NCBI GenBank assembly: GCA_964411275.1
Contig: CAYPKG010000009.1
Coordinates: 1 to 64,000 of the forward strand
DNA length: 64,000 nt
DNA from: CAYPKG01 sp964411275
GTDB taxonomy: Bacteria > Bacillota > Clostridia > Christensenellales > CAG-138
Direction: 5' to 3'
The translations under genes were made by a program, and so were the position numbers. Shown here in pieces: positions 17,787 through 26,619 of the stretch. Below the pieces are notes generated by a model. That model saw only the letters and a list, made by a program, of their open reading frames with translations. It did no database searches and was not told the DNA's origin. Position 1 is the first letter of the stretch, and each line of letters opens with the position of its first letter.

Positions 17787-18350
17787 ATGACCAGAGATCA
17801 GGCATTGGTTTTATTGCAAAAGTACAACGACAGCGAACACCTCATCAAGCACGCGCTGACCGTGGAAGCGGTTCTGCGCGAGTTTGCCCGTATGGGCGGC
17901 GAGGACGAGGAATATTGGGGCAATGTCGGCCTGCTCCACGACATCGACTACGAACGGTGGCCGGACGAGCATTGCAAGAAGGCAGCCGGCATTCTCAGGG
18001 AAGAGGGCGTGCCCGAGGACATCATTCACGCCGTGGTCAGCCATGGCTACGGCATTTGTTCCGACGTAAAGCCGGAACGGTATATGGAAAAGGTGCTGTA
18101 CGCAATCGACGAGCTTTCCGGGCTGATCACCGCAAGCGTTCTGATGCGCCCGTCCCGTTCGGTGCTGGATCTAGAGGTCAAAAGCGTCAAGAAAAAGTTT
18201 AAGGATAAGGGCTTTGCGGCCAAAATCGACAGGGAGATTATACTAAGAGGCTGTGAAATGATGGACATGCCCCTTGATGAGGTCATCGCCCACAGCATCG
18301 CGGGCATGCGTGCTGCCGCCGACGAGCTTGACCTGAAAGGCACCCTGTAA
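17787..18350 (+). CDS. HD domain hydrolase
   Basis: The 187-residue protein matches the small HDIG/HD family: His in LIKHALTVEAV, the HD pair in VGLLHDIDYERWPDEH, His in VVSHGYG and Asp in AIDELSGLI. These residues bind one or two metals in phosphohydrolases. Its substrate is unknown; family members act on nucleotides or other phosphate esters. RBS GAGGAGG lies eight bases before the ATG. It follows the sortase-like gene by about 50 bases, so co-transcription is possible, and it ends at the strong terminator at 18431-18468. Confidence 0.85.
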   Translation: MTRDQALVLLQKYNDSEHLIKHALTVEAVLREFARMGGEDEEYWGNVGLLHDIDYERWPDEHCKKAAGILREEGVPEDIIHAVVSHGYGICSDVKPERYMEKVLYAIDELSGLITASVLMRPSRSVLDLEVKSVKKKFKDKGFAAKIDREIILRGCEMMDMPLDEVIAHSIAGMRAAADELDLKGTL

Positions 18351-18430
18351 TTATCATTGAAAAATGGCATATATCCCAATATTTCGTAGTATGAATCAAA
18401 AATAGACACAGCATATTGTGGTTTTCGCAT

Positions 18431-18468
18431 AACGAAGAAAGTTGTTTTAACACTTTCTTCGTTATTTT
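18431..18468. terminator. Intrinsic terminator after the HD gene
   Basis: A perfect 12-bp stem AACGAAGAAAGT/ACTTTCTTCGTT with a 9-base loop is followed by ATTTTA. It separates the HD gene from spo0A. Confidence 0.85.
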
Positions 18469-18497
18469 ACCAAATTGTAGCAAAGGATTCCTCGACC

Positions 18498-18504
18498 TTC
18501 GACA
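18498..18504 (+). promoter_or_regulatory. Candidate 0A box upstream of spo0A
   Basis: TTCGACA matches the Spo0A-binding consensus (TTCGACA / TGTCGAA) exactly. It lies 27 bases before the -35 box of the spo0A promoter, which suggests autoregulation. A single 7-base match also arises by chance, so this rests on its position. Confidence 0.45.
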
Positions 18505-18530
18505 TCTTCCGGTGTTTTATACCCCTTTCG

Positions 18531-18559
18531 TTGATAGTTAGATCATGTTACACTATAGT
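18531..18559 (+). promoter_or_regulatory. Promoter of spo0A
   Basis: TTGATA, a 17-base spacer and TATAGT, about 100 bases before the start codon. The leader is A+T-rich. A sigma-H promoter was not recognised. Confidence 0.55.
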
Positions 18560-18659
18560 CACGAAAATAATAATTCATATAATTCAACAAATATCACACT
18601 TTACATACTTTGCATGGCACGCATTAAAAAAAGAATATGTTGGAGGGGAAGAAAGTATT

Positions 18660-19445
18660 ATGTCAAAACTCAGGGTATTGGTCGTCGATGACAATGTGCA
18701 GTACTTGTCAAATGTCCGCAGCTACTTTAGCGCGCAAGACCGGGTAACACAGGTGGATGTGGCCACCAACGGCCGCGAAGCGTTGGACAAGCTTCGTTCC
18801 AACCGCTATGACGCGATGCTGCTGGGGATCATCCTTCCCCAGATGGATGGCTTTGGCGTGTTGGAGCATTTGAATGCGGCAGGCGGGGAAATGCCGGCAG
18901 TCATCATGGTTTCAGCGCTTCGCAACGAGCGGATGGTACGGCAGGCCTGCGCGCTGGGCGCACGGTATTTCATGGTGAAGCCTGTTGAACCGGACATGCT
19001 GTACCGCAGGATGATTGAAATGCTGGCTGTACCGGAGGAGGGCGGCAATCGCGTGGCGGCCACCATGGCACAACCGCCCCGGTCGCTGGATGAAAAGATC
19101 ACTTCCGTATTTTTAGTGGCTGGCATTCCTGCGCACATCAAAGGCTATCATTATCTAAGAGAGGGCATCCGCATGGTATATTTTAAGCCCAATCTCATCA
19201 ACCGGATTACAAAGGAATTGTACCCCGGCGTCGCGGAAAAATTCAACACCTCTGCCAGCAAGGTGGAGCGGGCAATCCGCCATGCCATCGAGGTTGCATG
19301 GAGCAGAGGGCGAATAGAAAATATCAATCAGCTGTTTGGATTTAACATCTACTCGAAAAACGACAAGCCCACCAACGGCGAATTCATTGCCCTGGTGGCG
19401 GACAAGCTGCTGATGGAGCGCCCGCCGGAAAAAGAAGTGAGCTAG
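18660..19445 (+). CDS. spo0A: Spo0A-like sporulation response regulator lacking the phosphoacceptor Asp
   Basis: The 261-residue protein has a receiver domain (1-120) and a Spo0A-specific DNA-binding domain (about 150-261) with the hallmark strings AGIPAHIKGYHYLREGI, ELYPGVAEKFNTSASKVERA and RHAIEVAWSRG. Spo0A is the master switch of sporulation, normally activated by phosphorylation of one Asp. In the receiver, the acidic pair Asp 10-Asp 11, Ser 85 and Lys 107 are present, but the acceptor position reads LLG56IILPQMDG, where Bacillus has LD56IIMPHLDG. Codon 56 (18825-18827) is GGG. The protein therefore should not be activated in the usual way. The start at 18660 follows GGAGGGGAA; a longer frame reaches back through the promoter and is rejected. 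Confidence 0.95.
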   Translation: MSKLRVLVVDDNVQYLSNVRSYFSAQDRVTQVDVATNGREALDKLRSNRYDAMLLGIILPQMDGFGVLEHLNAAGGEMPAVIMVSALRNERMVRQACALGARYFMVKPVEPDMLYRRMIEMLAVPEEGGNRVAATMAQPPRSLDEKITSVFLVAGIPAHIKGYHYLREGIRMVYFKPNLINRITKELYPGVAEKFNTSASKVERAIRHAIEVAWSRGRIENINQLFGFNIYSKNDKPTNGEFIALVADKLLMERPPEKEVS

Positions 19446-19538
19446 TTTCATGGCGGCAATAGGTCTCATTTTGTCACATGTTCAATTAGCAAGCAGTGCG
19501 GCCGTTCTGCGCGGCCGCTTCCTGCTGAAGCCATATGA

Positions 19539-20243
19539 TTATCTCCTGCGGCTCCTGTTTGCGATGTTCAGCAACCTCAGCAGGGTAACAAGGCTGGAGA
19601 GCGCTGCCACCACATACGTAAACGCTGCCGCCCGCAGCACTTTTTTTGCCTGTGGAATTTCATCGTAGGTGAGATACCCTCCGTTGGTAAGCAATTCTAT
19701 GGCCCGGTGGGAGGCATTAAACTCCACCGGCAAAGTCACCACCTGGAAGAGCAGCATGGCGCCAAAGAGGACAACGCCGATTATGGCCAGGTCAAAGCTG
19801 CCCATCATCAGCCCGATGATCACGATAAAAGGCGCCGCCTGGGAACCGAAGTTGGCCACCGGCAAAACGGCGTTGCGCAGCCGGATGGGAAAATATCCCT
19901 CCTGATACTGCAACACATGCCCTATCTCGTGAGAGGCCACCGCCAGTGCCGCCACGGACGTTTCGTTGTAGACGGACTCGCTCAACCCCACCACATTTGT
20001 TTTCGGGTTGTAATGGTCCGTAAGTCTGCCCTTGACCTGTGTAATGCCTGTATCGCTTCCTGCGTCGCGTAAAAAGCTTTCCGCCGCCCGAGATGCGGGC
20101 ACACCGATCTGGGCCTCTACCCGGGCGTATTTTTTGAATATGCTGTTCACCCGGGATTGCGCGATCAGGCTCAAGACAAGCACCGCGATCAGCGCAAGCC
20201 ACAGTCCGTCCTCGTAACCGGCGAAATAGTAATTATAGAACAC
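19539..20243 (-). CDS. Zinc-dependent membrane protease, YugP family
   Basis: The 234-residue protein has an N-terminal membrane span, the zinc motif HEIGH within ASHEIGHVLQYQEGY, and two or three further membrane segments, in line with the YugP (DUF/neutral zinc metallopeptidase) family. The cellular substrate is unknown. The start is GTG at 20243 with AAGGAG ten bases upstream; the longer frame to 20318 adds 25 residues with no RBS. It is convergent with spo0A. Confidence 0.85.
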   Translation of the reverse strand: MFYNYYFAGYEDGLWLALIAVLVLSLIAQSRVNSIFKKYARVEAQIGVPASRAAESFLRDAGSDTGITQVKGRLTDHYNPKTNVVGLSESVYNETSVAALAVASHEIGHVLQYQEGYFPIRLRNAVLPVANFGSQAAPFIVIIGLMMGSFDLAIIGVVLFGAMLLFQVVTLPVEFNASHRAIELLTNGGYLTYDEIPQAKKVLRAAAFTYVVAALSSLVTLLRLLNIANRSRRR

Positions 20244-20380
20244 CTTGTCTCTCTCCTTTTCCTCATCATATGGAGCTGATGTTAAGAGTATAACACAAAA
20301 ACAGGAAATAAACCGCATGGTTCCTGCGGCACGAATGTGAACGATTTTGAAAAATCGTTTCCGGTTTTTATAGACGACCC

Positions 20381-20409
20381 TTTACAAGCGCCCTAATTCA
20401 GGCTATAAT
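20381..20409 (+). promoter_or_regulatory. Promoter of the ileS T-box transcript
   Basis: TTTACA, a 17-base spacer and TATAAT. Predicted transcription start near 20416. Confidence 0.75.
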
Positions 20410-20415
20410 AACATG

Positions 20416-20676
20416 CAAAAGCGTTGATTGGGACGAGTAGGGTCAAGAAAACCTTTGAAGCGAGCCGCGGCGGGTGCAAGCGCGGCAGGGAAGCGCGGCC
20501 TGAATATCACCCATGAGCGGCTGGGGAAACCGGCGAAATCCGGAAGTAATCCAGCACGTGATCCGCACGTTATAGCGGGGCCATGAACATCATGGCGCAT
20601 AAGAGAGGGCGCATTCGCGCCAACTCGGGTGGTACCGCGCGGCAATCCGCGTCCCGAACGGGGCGGGGATTTTTTT
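20416..20676 (+). promoter_or_regulatory. T-box leader, Ile specifier, controlling ileS
   Basis: It has the AGTA of the specifier loop (20436-20439), a distal stem I with GGGTGCAAG, the specifier region TGAATATCACC with ATC (Ile) at 20506-20508 followed by A, and the T-box GGGTGGTACCGCG at 20627-20639. A terminator stem (AATCC...GGATT) with seven T follows. The T-box bulge TGGT pairs with ACCA, fitting discriminator A73 of tRNA-Ile. Uncharged tRNA-Ile should stabilise the antiterminator and switch on ileS. Confidence 0.93.
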
Positions 20677-20714
20677 ATTTGCACGGGCATTAATCGTGGA
20701 GGAGTTGAACATAT

Positions 20715-23700
20715 ATGTACAAAAAGGTATCCACTTCCCTGGACTTTGTTTCCCGGGAAAAAGAGGTTCTGAAGTTCTGGAAGGAAAGCCGGATCTTTGA
20801 AAAAAGCTGCGAGCATCGCAAGGGCGCGGAGCCCTATACGTTTTTTGACGGGCCGCCAACCGCCAACGGCAAGCCCCACATCGGCCATATCCTAACCCGC
20901 TGCATCAAGGACATCATCCCCCGCTACAAGACCATGAAAGGGTATGACGTGATGCGCAAGGCAGGGTGGGATACCCATGGCCTGCCGGTTGAGCTGGAGG
21001 TTGAAAAGCAGTTGGGTCTTGACGGCAAGGAGCAGATCGAGGCCTATGGCGTGGAACCATTCATCGCCGCCTGCAAAAAATCCGTGTGGAAGTACAAGGC
21101 CGAGTGGGAGCAGATGAGCGACCGCGTCGGCTTCTGGGCGGACATGGAAGACCCGTATATCACCTATGAAAACAACTATATTGAGTCCGAATGGTGGGCG
21201 CTCAAAACCATTCATGAAAAGGGCCTGCTGTACAAGGGCCACAAGGTAGTACCCTACTGCCCCCGCTGCGGGACGGCGCTGTCCTCCCACGAGGTGGCCC
21301 AGGGGTATAAGGAATTAAAAGAGGCGTCCGCTACGGTGCGCTTTCGCTGCACTGACGAGGACGCGTCGTATCTGGCGTGGACCACCACGCCCTGGACGCT
21401 GTTGTCCAACGTGGCCCTCTGCGTCCGGGGGGACGTATGCTATTGCCGGGCGAAAAAGGACGGCGAGGTGTTCATTCTCGCAAAGGAGCTCGTAGGCGAC
21501 GTGCTGGGAGAGGACGCTGAAATACTCGATACATTCGACGGCACGTCACTGGTGGGCCGCAGGTATGAACCACTCTATGACTGCACCGTGAAGGCGGCGG
21601 GCAAGCAAAACGCATTCGTTGTCGTCGCCGACGATTATGTCACCACCACCGACGGCACCGGCATCGTCCACAACGCCGCGGCCTTCGGCGAGGACGACGC
21701 CCGGGTGTGCCGGGACAACGGCCTTGCCTTCGTGCAGCTGGTGGACACAAAGGGCAATCTTTGCGGCGGCACCCACTGGGACGGCCTGTTCGTCAAACAG
21801 GCGGATCCGCTGATCATCGCCGACCTCAAGGAGCAGGGCCTGCTGTTGGACGCGCCGATATTCGAGCACAGCTATCCCCATTGCTGGCGCTGCGACACGC
21901 CGCTGATCTATTACGCCCGGGAATCCTGGTTTATTAAGATGACGGCTGTGAAGGACAATATCCTGGATTTCAACCGCCGTGTGAATTGGATTCCAGAAAA
22001 TATCAAGGAAGGCCGCATGGGCAATTTCCTTGAGAACATCATCGACTGGGGCCTGTCCCGGGAGCGCTATTGGGGCACGCCGCTGCCGGTTTGGGTCTGC
22101 CAGGACTGCGATGAGGTACATGTGATCGGTTCCATCAAGGAATTGCAGGAGCTGGGGGAGAACGTCCCGGACGATATCGAGCTGCACAAGCCATTCATCG
22201 ACCGGGTGGTGGTTCACTGCCCCAAGTGCAAGGGTACAATGAAGCGGGAGCCCGCGGTCATCGACTGCTGGTTCGACTCGGGCGCCATGCCCTTTGCCCA
22301 GTGGCACTATCCATTTGAACACAAAGAGGAGTTTGAAAAGCGGTATCCCGCCAACTTCATTTCAGAGGCCATCGACCAGACCCGCGGCTGGTTCTATACC
22401 CTGCTGGCGATTTCCACCTGCCTGTTCGACGATCCGGCGTTCTTAAACTGCATCGTAATGGGCCATGTCCAGGACAAGGACGGCCGCAAGATGAGCAAGC
22501 ACCTGGGCAACGTGATAGACCCCTGGACGGTGCTGGACAAACAGGGGGCGGATGCGGTGCGCTGGTATTTCTACACTGGCTCCATGCCCTGGCTGCCCTC
22601 GCGCTTCTATGAGGATGCCGTAAACGAAAGCCAGCGGAAATTTATGGGCACCCTGTGGAACACCTACGCCTTCTATATTCTGTACGCGCAGATCGACGGG
22701 TTTGACCCCACGAAGCACAGTCTGATCCGGGAGAACCTCACGGAAATGGACCGCTGGATTTTATCCCGGTTGAACACCCTGGTGGGCTTTGTGGATGCAA
22801 AGCTGGGGGCGCTACACATCACGGAAGCCGGCCGCGAGCTGCAGCGGTTCGTGGACGATCTGTCCAACTGGTATGTACGCCGCTGCCGGGAGCGGTACTG
22901 GGGCAAGGAAATGACCGCCGACAAGGAAGCGGCGTATATGACCCTATATAGGGTGCTGGAAACCCTAAACAGGCTGAGCGCGCCGTTCATCCCCTTCATG
23001 ACCGAGGAAATCCACCAGAACCTCGTCAGAAGCGTGGACGCGGGGGCGCACGAAAGCGTGCATCTGACGGATTTCCCCGCGGCAGACCCGAGCTTTATCG
23101 ATGCTGAACTGGAAGTGCACATGCAGCGGGTGCTGAACATCGTGGTGCTGGGCCGCTCCGCCCGCAATGTGGCCAATATCAAAAACCGCCAGCCCATCGG
23201 CACCATGTTCGTACAGAGCCAGGCGCTGCCGGAGGGGTATGTGGCAATCATCGCGGAGGAATTGAACGTCAAGGACGTCCGGTTCGTTGACGACGCCTCT
23301 TCCTTCATTTCCTACAAGGCAAAGCCCCAGCTGAAGACCCTGGGGCCCCGCTACGGCAAGATGCTGCCCAAGATCAACGTCTACCTGCAGAGCGAGGGCG
23401 TTGGCAGCCTGGTGGTGGCGGCCCACAACGAGGGGCGGAATTTTGAGTTTGAGCTCGAAGGCGTCACCATCTCCCTGGACAAAGACGACGTGCTGATCGA
23501 GCCTGTGCAAAAGGCCGGGTTCGTTACCGTAACCGAGCGGGAACTGTCCGTTGTGCTGGACACCAACCTGACCCCCGATCTCATCGAGGAAGGGTTTGTC
23601 CGGGAGCTGACCAGCAAGGTACAGACCATGCGCAAGGAGGCGGGGTTTGAAGTGACGGACCATATCCGGCTCAGCTACGCCGGAAGCCAGAAGATTGAGG

Positions 23701-23837
23701 ACATATTTGTCCGCTTCGGTTCCGCCATCGCCAAGGACACACTGGCTGAGTCCGTCAGCAACGGCGAGGCAGCCGGGTTTGTCAAGGAATGGGATGTGAA
23801 CGGCGAAACCGTTGCGCTGGGCGTGGAAAAGGTATAA
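20715..23837 (+). CDS. ileS: Isoleucyl-tRNA synthetase, type 2 (long form)
   Basis: The 1040-residue class I synthetase carries HIGH (55-58, KPHIGHIL) and KMSKH (592-596, GRKMSKHLGN). It has an editing (CP1) domain with TTPWTLLSNVAL and an anticodon-binding C-terminal part. The length and the C-terminal extension match the eukaryote-like type 2 IleRS found in many Clostridia; known type 2 enzymes are usually less sensitive to mupirocin. The start follows GTGGAGGAG. It is preceded by an Ile T-box and stands alone, with a malic enzyme gene 67 bases downstream. Confidence 0.97.
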   Translation: MYKKVSTSLDFVSREKEVLKFWKESRIFEKSCEHRKGAEPYTFFDGPPTANGKPHIGHILTRCIKDIIPRYKTMKGYDVMRKAGWDTHGLPVELEVEKQLGLDGKEQIEAYGVEPFIAACKKSVWKYKAEWEQMSDRVGFWADMEDPYITYENNYIESEWWALKTIHEKGLLYKGHKVVPYCPRCGTALSSHEVAQGYKELKEASATVRFRCTDEDASYLAWTTTPWTLLSNVALCVRGDVCYCRAKKDGEVFILAKELVGDVLGEDAEILDTFDGTSLVGRRYEPLYDCTVKAAGKQNAFVVVADDYVTTTDGTGIVHNAAAFGEDDARVCRDNGLAFVQLVDTKGNLCGGTHWDGLFVKQADPLIIADLKEQGLLLDAPIFEHSYPHCWRCDTPLIYYARESWFIKMTAVKDNILDFNRRVNWIPENIKEGRMGNFLENIIDWGLSRERYWGTPLPVWVCQDCDEVHVIGSIKELQELGENVPDDIELHKPFIDRVVVHCPKCKGTMKREPAVIDCWFDSGAMPFAQWHYPFEHKEEFEKRYPANFISEAIDQTRGWFYTLLAISTCLFDDPAFLNCIVMGHVQDKDGRKMSKHLGNVIDPWTVLDKQGADAVRWYFYTGSMPWLPSRFYEDAVNESQRKFMGTLWNTYAFYILYAQIDGFDPTKHSLIRENLTEMDRWILSRLNTLVGFVDAKLGALHITEAGRELQRFVDDLSNWYVRRCRERYWGKEMTADKEAAYMTLYRVLETLNRLSAPFIPFMTEEIHQNLVRSVDAGAHESVHLTDFPAADPSFIDAELEVHMQRVLNIVVLGRSARNVANIKNRQPIGTMFVQSQALPEGYVAIIAEELNVKDVRFVDDASSFISYKAKPQLKTLGPRYGKMLPKINVYLQSEGVGSLVVAAHNEGRNFEFELEGVTISLDKDDVLIEPVQKAGFVTVTERELSVVLDTNLTPDLIEEGFVRELTSKVQTMRKEAGFEVTDHIRLSYAGSQKIEDIFVRFGSAIAKDTLAESVSNGEAAGFVKEWDVNGETVALGVEKV

Positions 23838-23904
23838 GGGGCGGATTGTTTCCCGGAAAGTCATTTTCCGGGAACATCCTCCTGGAAATTAAAGGAGAAC
23901 GAAC

Positions 23905-25080
23905 ATGGATTACGCGAAGGAAAGCCTCAGGCTGCACAAGGAATGGAAGGGCAAGATCGAGATTGTGGCTACCGTGCCGGTAACGGGCAAAGAGGATCTG
24001 TCCCTTGCCTATACCCCTGGCGTTGCGCAACCCTGCCTGGAAATTCAAAAGGATGTGAACAAATCCTACGACCTGACCCGGCGCTGGAACATGTGCCTGG
24101 TGGTCACCGACGGCACCTCCGTGCTGGGGCTGGGCGACATCGGGCCGGAAGCGGGCATGCCTGTCATGGAAGGCAAATGCGTATTGTTCAAGTCCTTTGG
24201 GGATGTGGACGCATTCCCCATGTGCATCAAATCCAAGGACGTGGACGAGATTGTCAACACCATCTATCTCATCTCCGGCTCCTTCGGCGGGGTGAATTTA
24301 GAGGACATCTCGGCTCCCCGCTGCTTTGAAATCGAGAAGAAGCTCAAAGAAAAATGCGACATCCCCATATTCCACGACGACCAGCACGGCACAGCGGTGA
24401 TCACCCTGGCGGGCCTGGTCAATGCCCTCAAAATTGTAGGCAAGCGAAAATCTGATGTCAAGGTGGTCATCAACGGCGCGGGGGCGGCCAGCATTTCCAT
24501 CACGAAGCTGCTGCTGTCCGACGGGTTTACGGACGTTACCCTGTGCGACCGGGCAGGCATCCTATACGCCGGCCGGCAGCAGGGCATGAACCCCATCAAG
24601 GAGGAGATGGCCGCCATCACCAACAAAGCGGGGAAAACGGGCACGCTGGCGGACGCCCTCGTTGGGGCGGACGTGTTCATCGGCGTTTCCGCGCCGGGGA
24701 CGGTCACAACGGACATGGTCAGGACAATGGCGAAGGACGCGATTATATTCGCCTGCGCCAACCCCACGCCTGAGATATTCCCCGACGAGGCAAAGGCGGG
24801 GGGCGCCAAAGTCATCGCCACAGGACGCAGCGATTTCCCCAACCAGATCAACAATGTGCTGGCGTTTCCCGGGATATTCCGGGGGACATTCGATGTGCGC
24901 GCCCGGGATATCAACGACGAGATGAAGATCGCGGCGGCCTACGCTCTGGCGGGCCTGATCGGGGAGGACGAATTAACGCCTGAATACATCATCCCCGCCG
25001 CGTTCGATCCCCGGGTTGGGAAAGCGGTGGCTCTGGCAGTAGCTCTGGCCGCCAGGAAATCCGGGGTAGCCAGAATTTGA
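23905..25080 (+). CDS. Malic enzyme (NAD(P)-dependent, decarboxylating)
   Basis: The 391-residue protein has the bacterial short malic enzyme layout. The N-terminal domain carries SLAYTPGVAQPC, VVTDGTSVLGLGDIG and the metal-binding FHDDQHGTA. The Rossmann domain has VVINGAGAASISITKLL, then FACANPTPE and NDEMKIAAAYALA. It converts malate to pyruvate, CO2 and NAD(P)H. The coenzyme cannot be read safely. RBS AAAGGAG precedes the ATG. A hairpin (TTCCCGGAAA/TTTCCGGGAA) lies between it and ileS, and a strong terminator follows at 25149-25178. Confidence 0.93.
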   Translation: MDYAKESLRLHKEWKGKIEIVATVPVTGKEDLSLAYTPGVAQPCLEIQKDVNKSYDLTRRWNMCLVVTDGTSVLGLGDIGPEAGMPVMEGKCVLFKSFGDVDAFPMCIKSKDVDEIVNTIYLISGSFGGVNLEDISAPRCFEIEKKLKEKCDIPIFHDDQHGTAVITLAGLVNALKIVGKRKSDVKVVINGAGAASISITKLLLSDGFTDVTLCDRAGILYAGRQQGMNPIKEEMAAITNKAGKTGTLADALVGADVFIGVSAPGTVTTDMVRTMAKDAIIFACANPTPEIFPDEAKAGGAKVIATGRSDFPNQINNVLAFPGIFRGTFDVRARDINDEMKIAAAYALAGLIGEDELTPEYIIPAAFDPRVGKAVALAVALAARKSGVARI

Positions 25081-25148
25081 CGGATCATGAAAAAGAACCG
25101 GATGCGTTTAAAGTAATGCCCACAAGAAGGAAGTAATATCATGTTTGC

Positions 25149-25182
25149 AAAACAGCATAGTTTCGGCTATGCTGTTTTGTTT
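25149..25182. terminator. Terminator after the malic enzyme gene
   Basis: A perfect 12-bp stem AAAACAGCATAG/CTATGCTGTTTT with a TTTCGG loop is followed by GTTTTAT. The rest of 25081-25324 is A+T-rich with no gene. Confidence 0.85.
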
Positions 25183-25324
25183 TATCTTTTCTTTTAACCG
25201 TCTTTGTCCCCGCAGCCGCGCAGCTTCATAAATGGCGGGTTTTAATGAAACTATTCATAGGTTGTGGTAAAATATAAATCATAACCTGATCGGCAAACCG
25301 GAATTTTATAAGGAGATATATAAT

Positions 25325-25765
25325 ATGCTTAAGGCGATAAAGCTGATTGGCTTCGGCATTATTCCAATGGTTGTTGGGTTTCTTTTAAATTGGCTCATGA
25401 TGCTGTTGCCGATCTATGGCATAGTCAGTATTTTGTTGGCTGTGGTATTTTTGCTTTTATGGGGGTATTTCGCATTCAAATTATCAAATTCTCGTCAGAA
25501 TAGCATTCTACAAGCTTTTTTAATGTGCGCTTTTGGTCTTATTATGCTGGCGCTTGTTCTCTATCAGGAATTGGCTATGGGGCAATATTGGATAAATCTG
25601 ATGGGATTTGCTACACAGATGTTTTTCCTTCCCTGCCTCTCGCTTGCATCGTTGGTGGTAAGCCCTTTTATGGATGTTATCAGAGTGTGGCCTATGTATA
25701 TTGTAATTTGGGCCGCCATGTTCATCGCGAGCTGCATTGGCGTTTTTGTAAAAGGACGCAGCTGA
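25325..25765 (+). CDS. Small hypothetical membrane protein
   Basis: The 146-residue protein has four hydrophobic segments (about 7-25, 30-52, 63-80, 118-140) and no recognised motif. A good AAGGAG precedes the ATG. Base composition is clearly A+T-richer than the neighbouring core genes, as in the acetyltransferase gene that follows, so both may have been acquired together. Function unknown. Confidence 0.6.
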   Translation: MLKAIKLIGFGIIPMVVGFLLNWLMMLLPIYGIVSILLAVVFLLLWGYFAFKLSNSRQNSILQAFLMCAFGLIMLALVLYQELAMGQYWINLMGFATQMFFLPCLSLASLVVSPFMDVIRVWPMYIVIWAAMFIASCIGVFVKGRS

Positions 25766-25890
25766 CTTCCCATTTGTCGGGAAAGTTGGATAGAGAGAAA
25801 AATAGAATTTATGGAGGTAAAAAGTGAAGCTTTGCATTGTAGTAACCGATATAGTCGCATAATAACAATTAATATATGGAGGATTGTGAA

Positions 25891-26514
25891 ATGACTATAT
25901 CGGAAATATATCCCCGGACCGGTGATACTCAAACGGTTTATTTGAAAAATGTAATTACGGATACCAGCATTACGATTGGCGATTATACAATGTATAACGA
26001 TTTTGTTCATGACCCACGGGATTTTGAAAAAAATAATGTGCGGTATCAGTACCCAATTAACGCAAACCAATTGAAAATCGGTAAGTTCTGCTCCATTGCC
26101 TGTGGAGCAAAATTCCTGTTCACCAGTGCCAATCATACAATGCGTTCCCTTTCAACGTATCCATTTCCAATATTTTTTGAAGAATGGGGATTGGACGCGA
26201 ATAATATCACAAATGCATGGGACAACAAAGGTGATATTATAATCGGCAATGATGTTTGGATTGGCTTCGAGGCTGTTATTTTGTCGGGCATTACGATTGG
26301 CGATGGAGCCATCATTGGCACACGGGCAGTTGTCACAAAAGATGTGCCGCCCTATACGATTGTAGGAGGCGTCCCTGCCAAACCAATAAGAAAGCGATTT
26401 TCGGACGATGTGATTTCTCAATTGTTGAAACTGCAATGGTGGAACTGGTCTGAAAACAAATTGAAACAAAACATTGAGGCTATACAATCAGGCCGAATTG
26501 AAGATTTAAAATAA
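25891..26514 (+). CDS. Hexapeptide-repeat acetyltransferase, Vat/CatB (xenobiotic acetyltransferase) type
   Basis: The 207-residue protein has a left-handed beta-helix with isoleucine-rich hexapeptides (IGDYTM, IGKFCSIACGAKF, IIIGNDVWIGFEAVILSGITIGDGAIIGTRA) interrupted by the loop that carries the catalytic His (SANHTMRS), followed by PPYTIVGGVPAKPIRKRF. This is the layout of streptogramin acetyltransferases (Vat) and CatB chloramphenicol acetyltransferases. Many chromosomal relatives have unknown substrates, so resistance is not shown. The start at 25891 is chosen over 25876 because GGAGG lies eight bases before it. The gene is A+T-rich against its surroundings, which suggests transfer. Confidence 0.85.
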   Translation: MTISEIYPRTGDTQTVYLKNVITDTSITIGDYTMYNDFVHDPRDFEKNNVRYQYPINANQLKIGKFCSIACGAKFLFTSANHTMRSLSTYPFPIFFEEWGLDANNITNAWDNKGDIIIGNDVWIGFEAVILSGITIGDGAIIGTRAVVTKDVPPYTIVGGVPAKPIRKRFSDDVISQLLKLQWWNWSENKLKQNIEAIQSGRIEDLK

Positions 26515-26520
26515 TTTAAT

Positions 26521-26548
26521 TGTGTGGGGAGAAATTCCCCACACAACT
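26521..26548 (+). terminator. Terminator after the acetyltransferase gene
   Basis: A perfect 10-bp stem TGTGTGGGGA/TCCCCACACA with a five-base loop, followed by ACTTTATATTT. Confidence 0.75.
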
Positions 26549-26619
26549 TTATATTTGCTGGTAGATTAATGCTCAATGGGTTTTTGCCCTGAGCAGCCGT
26601 TCTTTTCATTCAGCTTCGG

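Noticed and set aside
18531..18659. An N-terminal extension of Spo0A starting at 18531
   Set aside because: It begins within the -35 box, and a strong RBS with ATG at 18660 fits the family start.
23851..23875. Hairpin between ileS and the malic enzyme gene as a terminator
   Set aside because: The stem is good, but no T-run follows; it may only be a processing or stabilising element.
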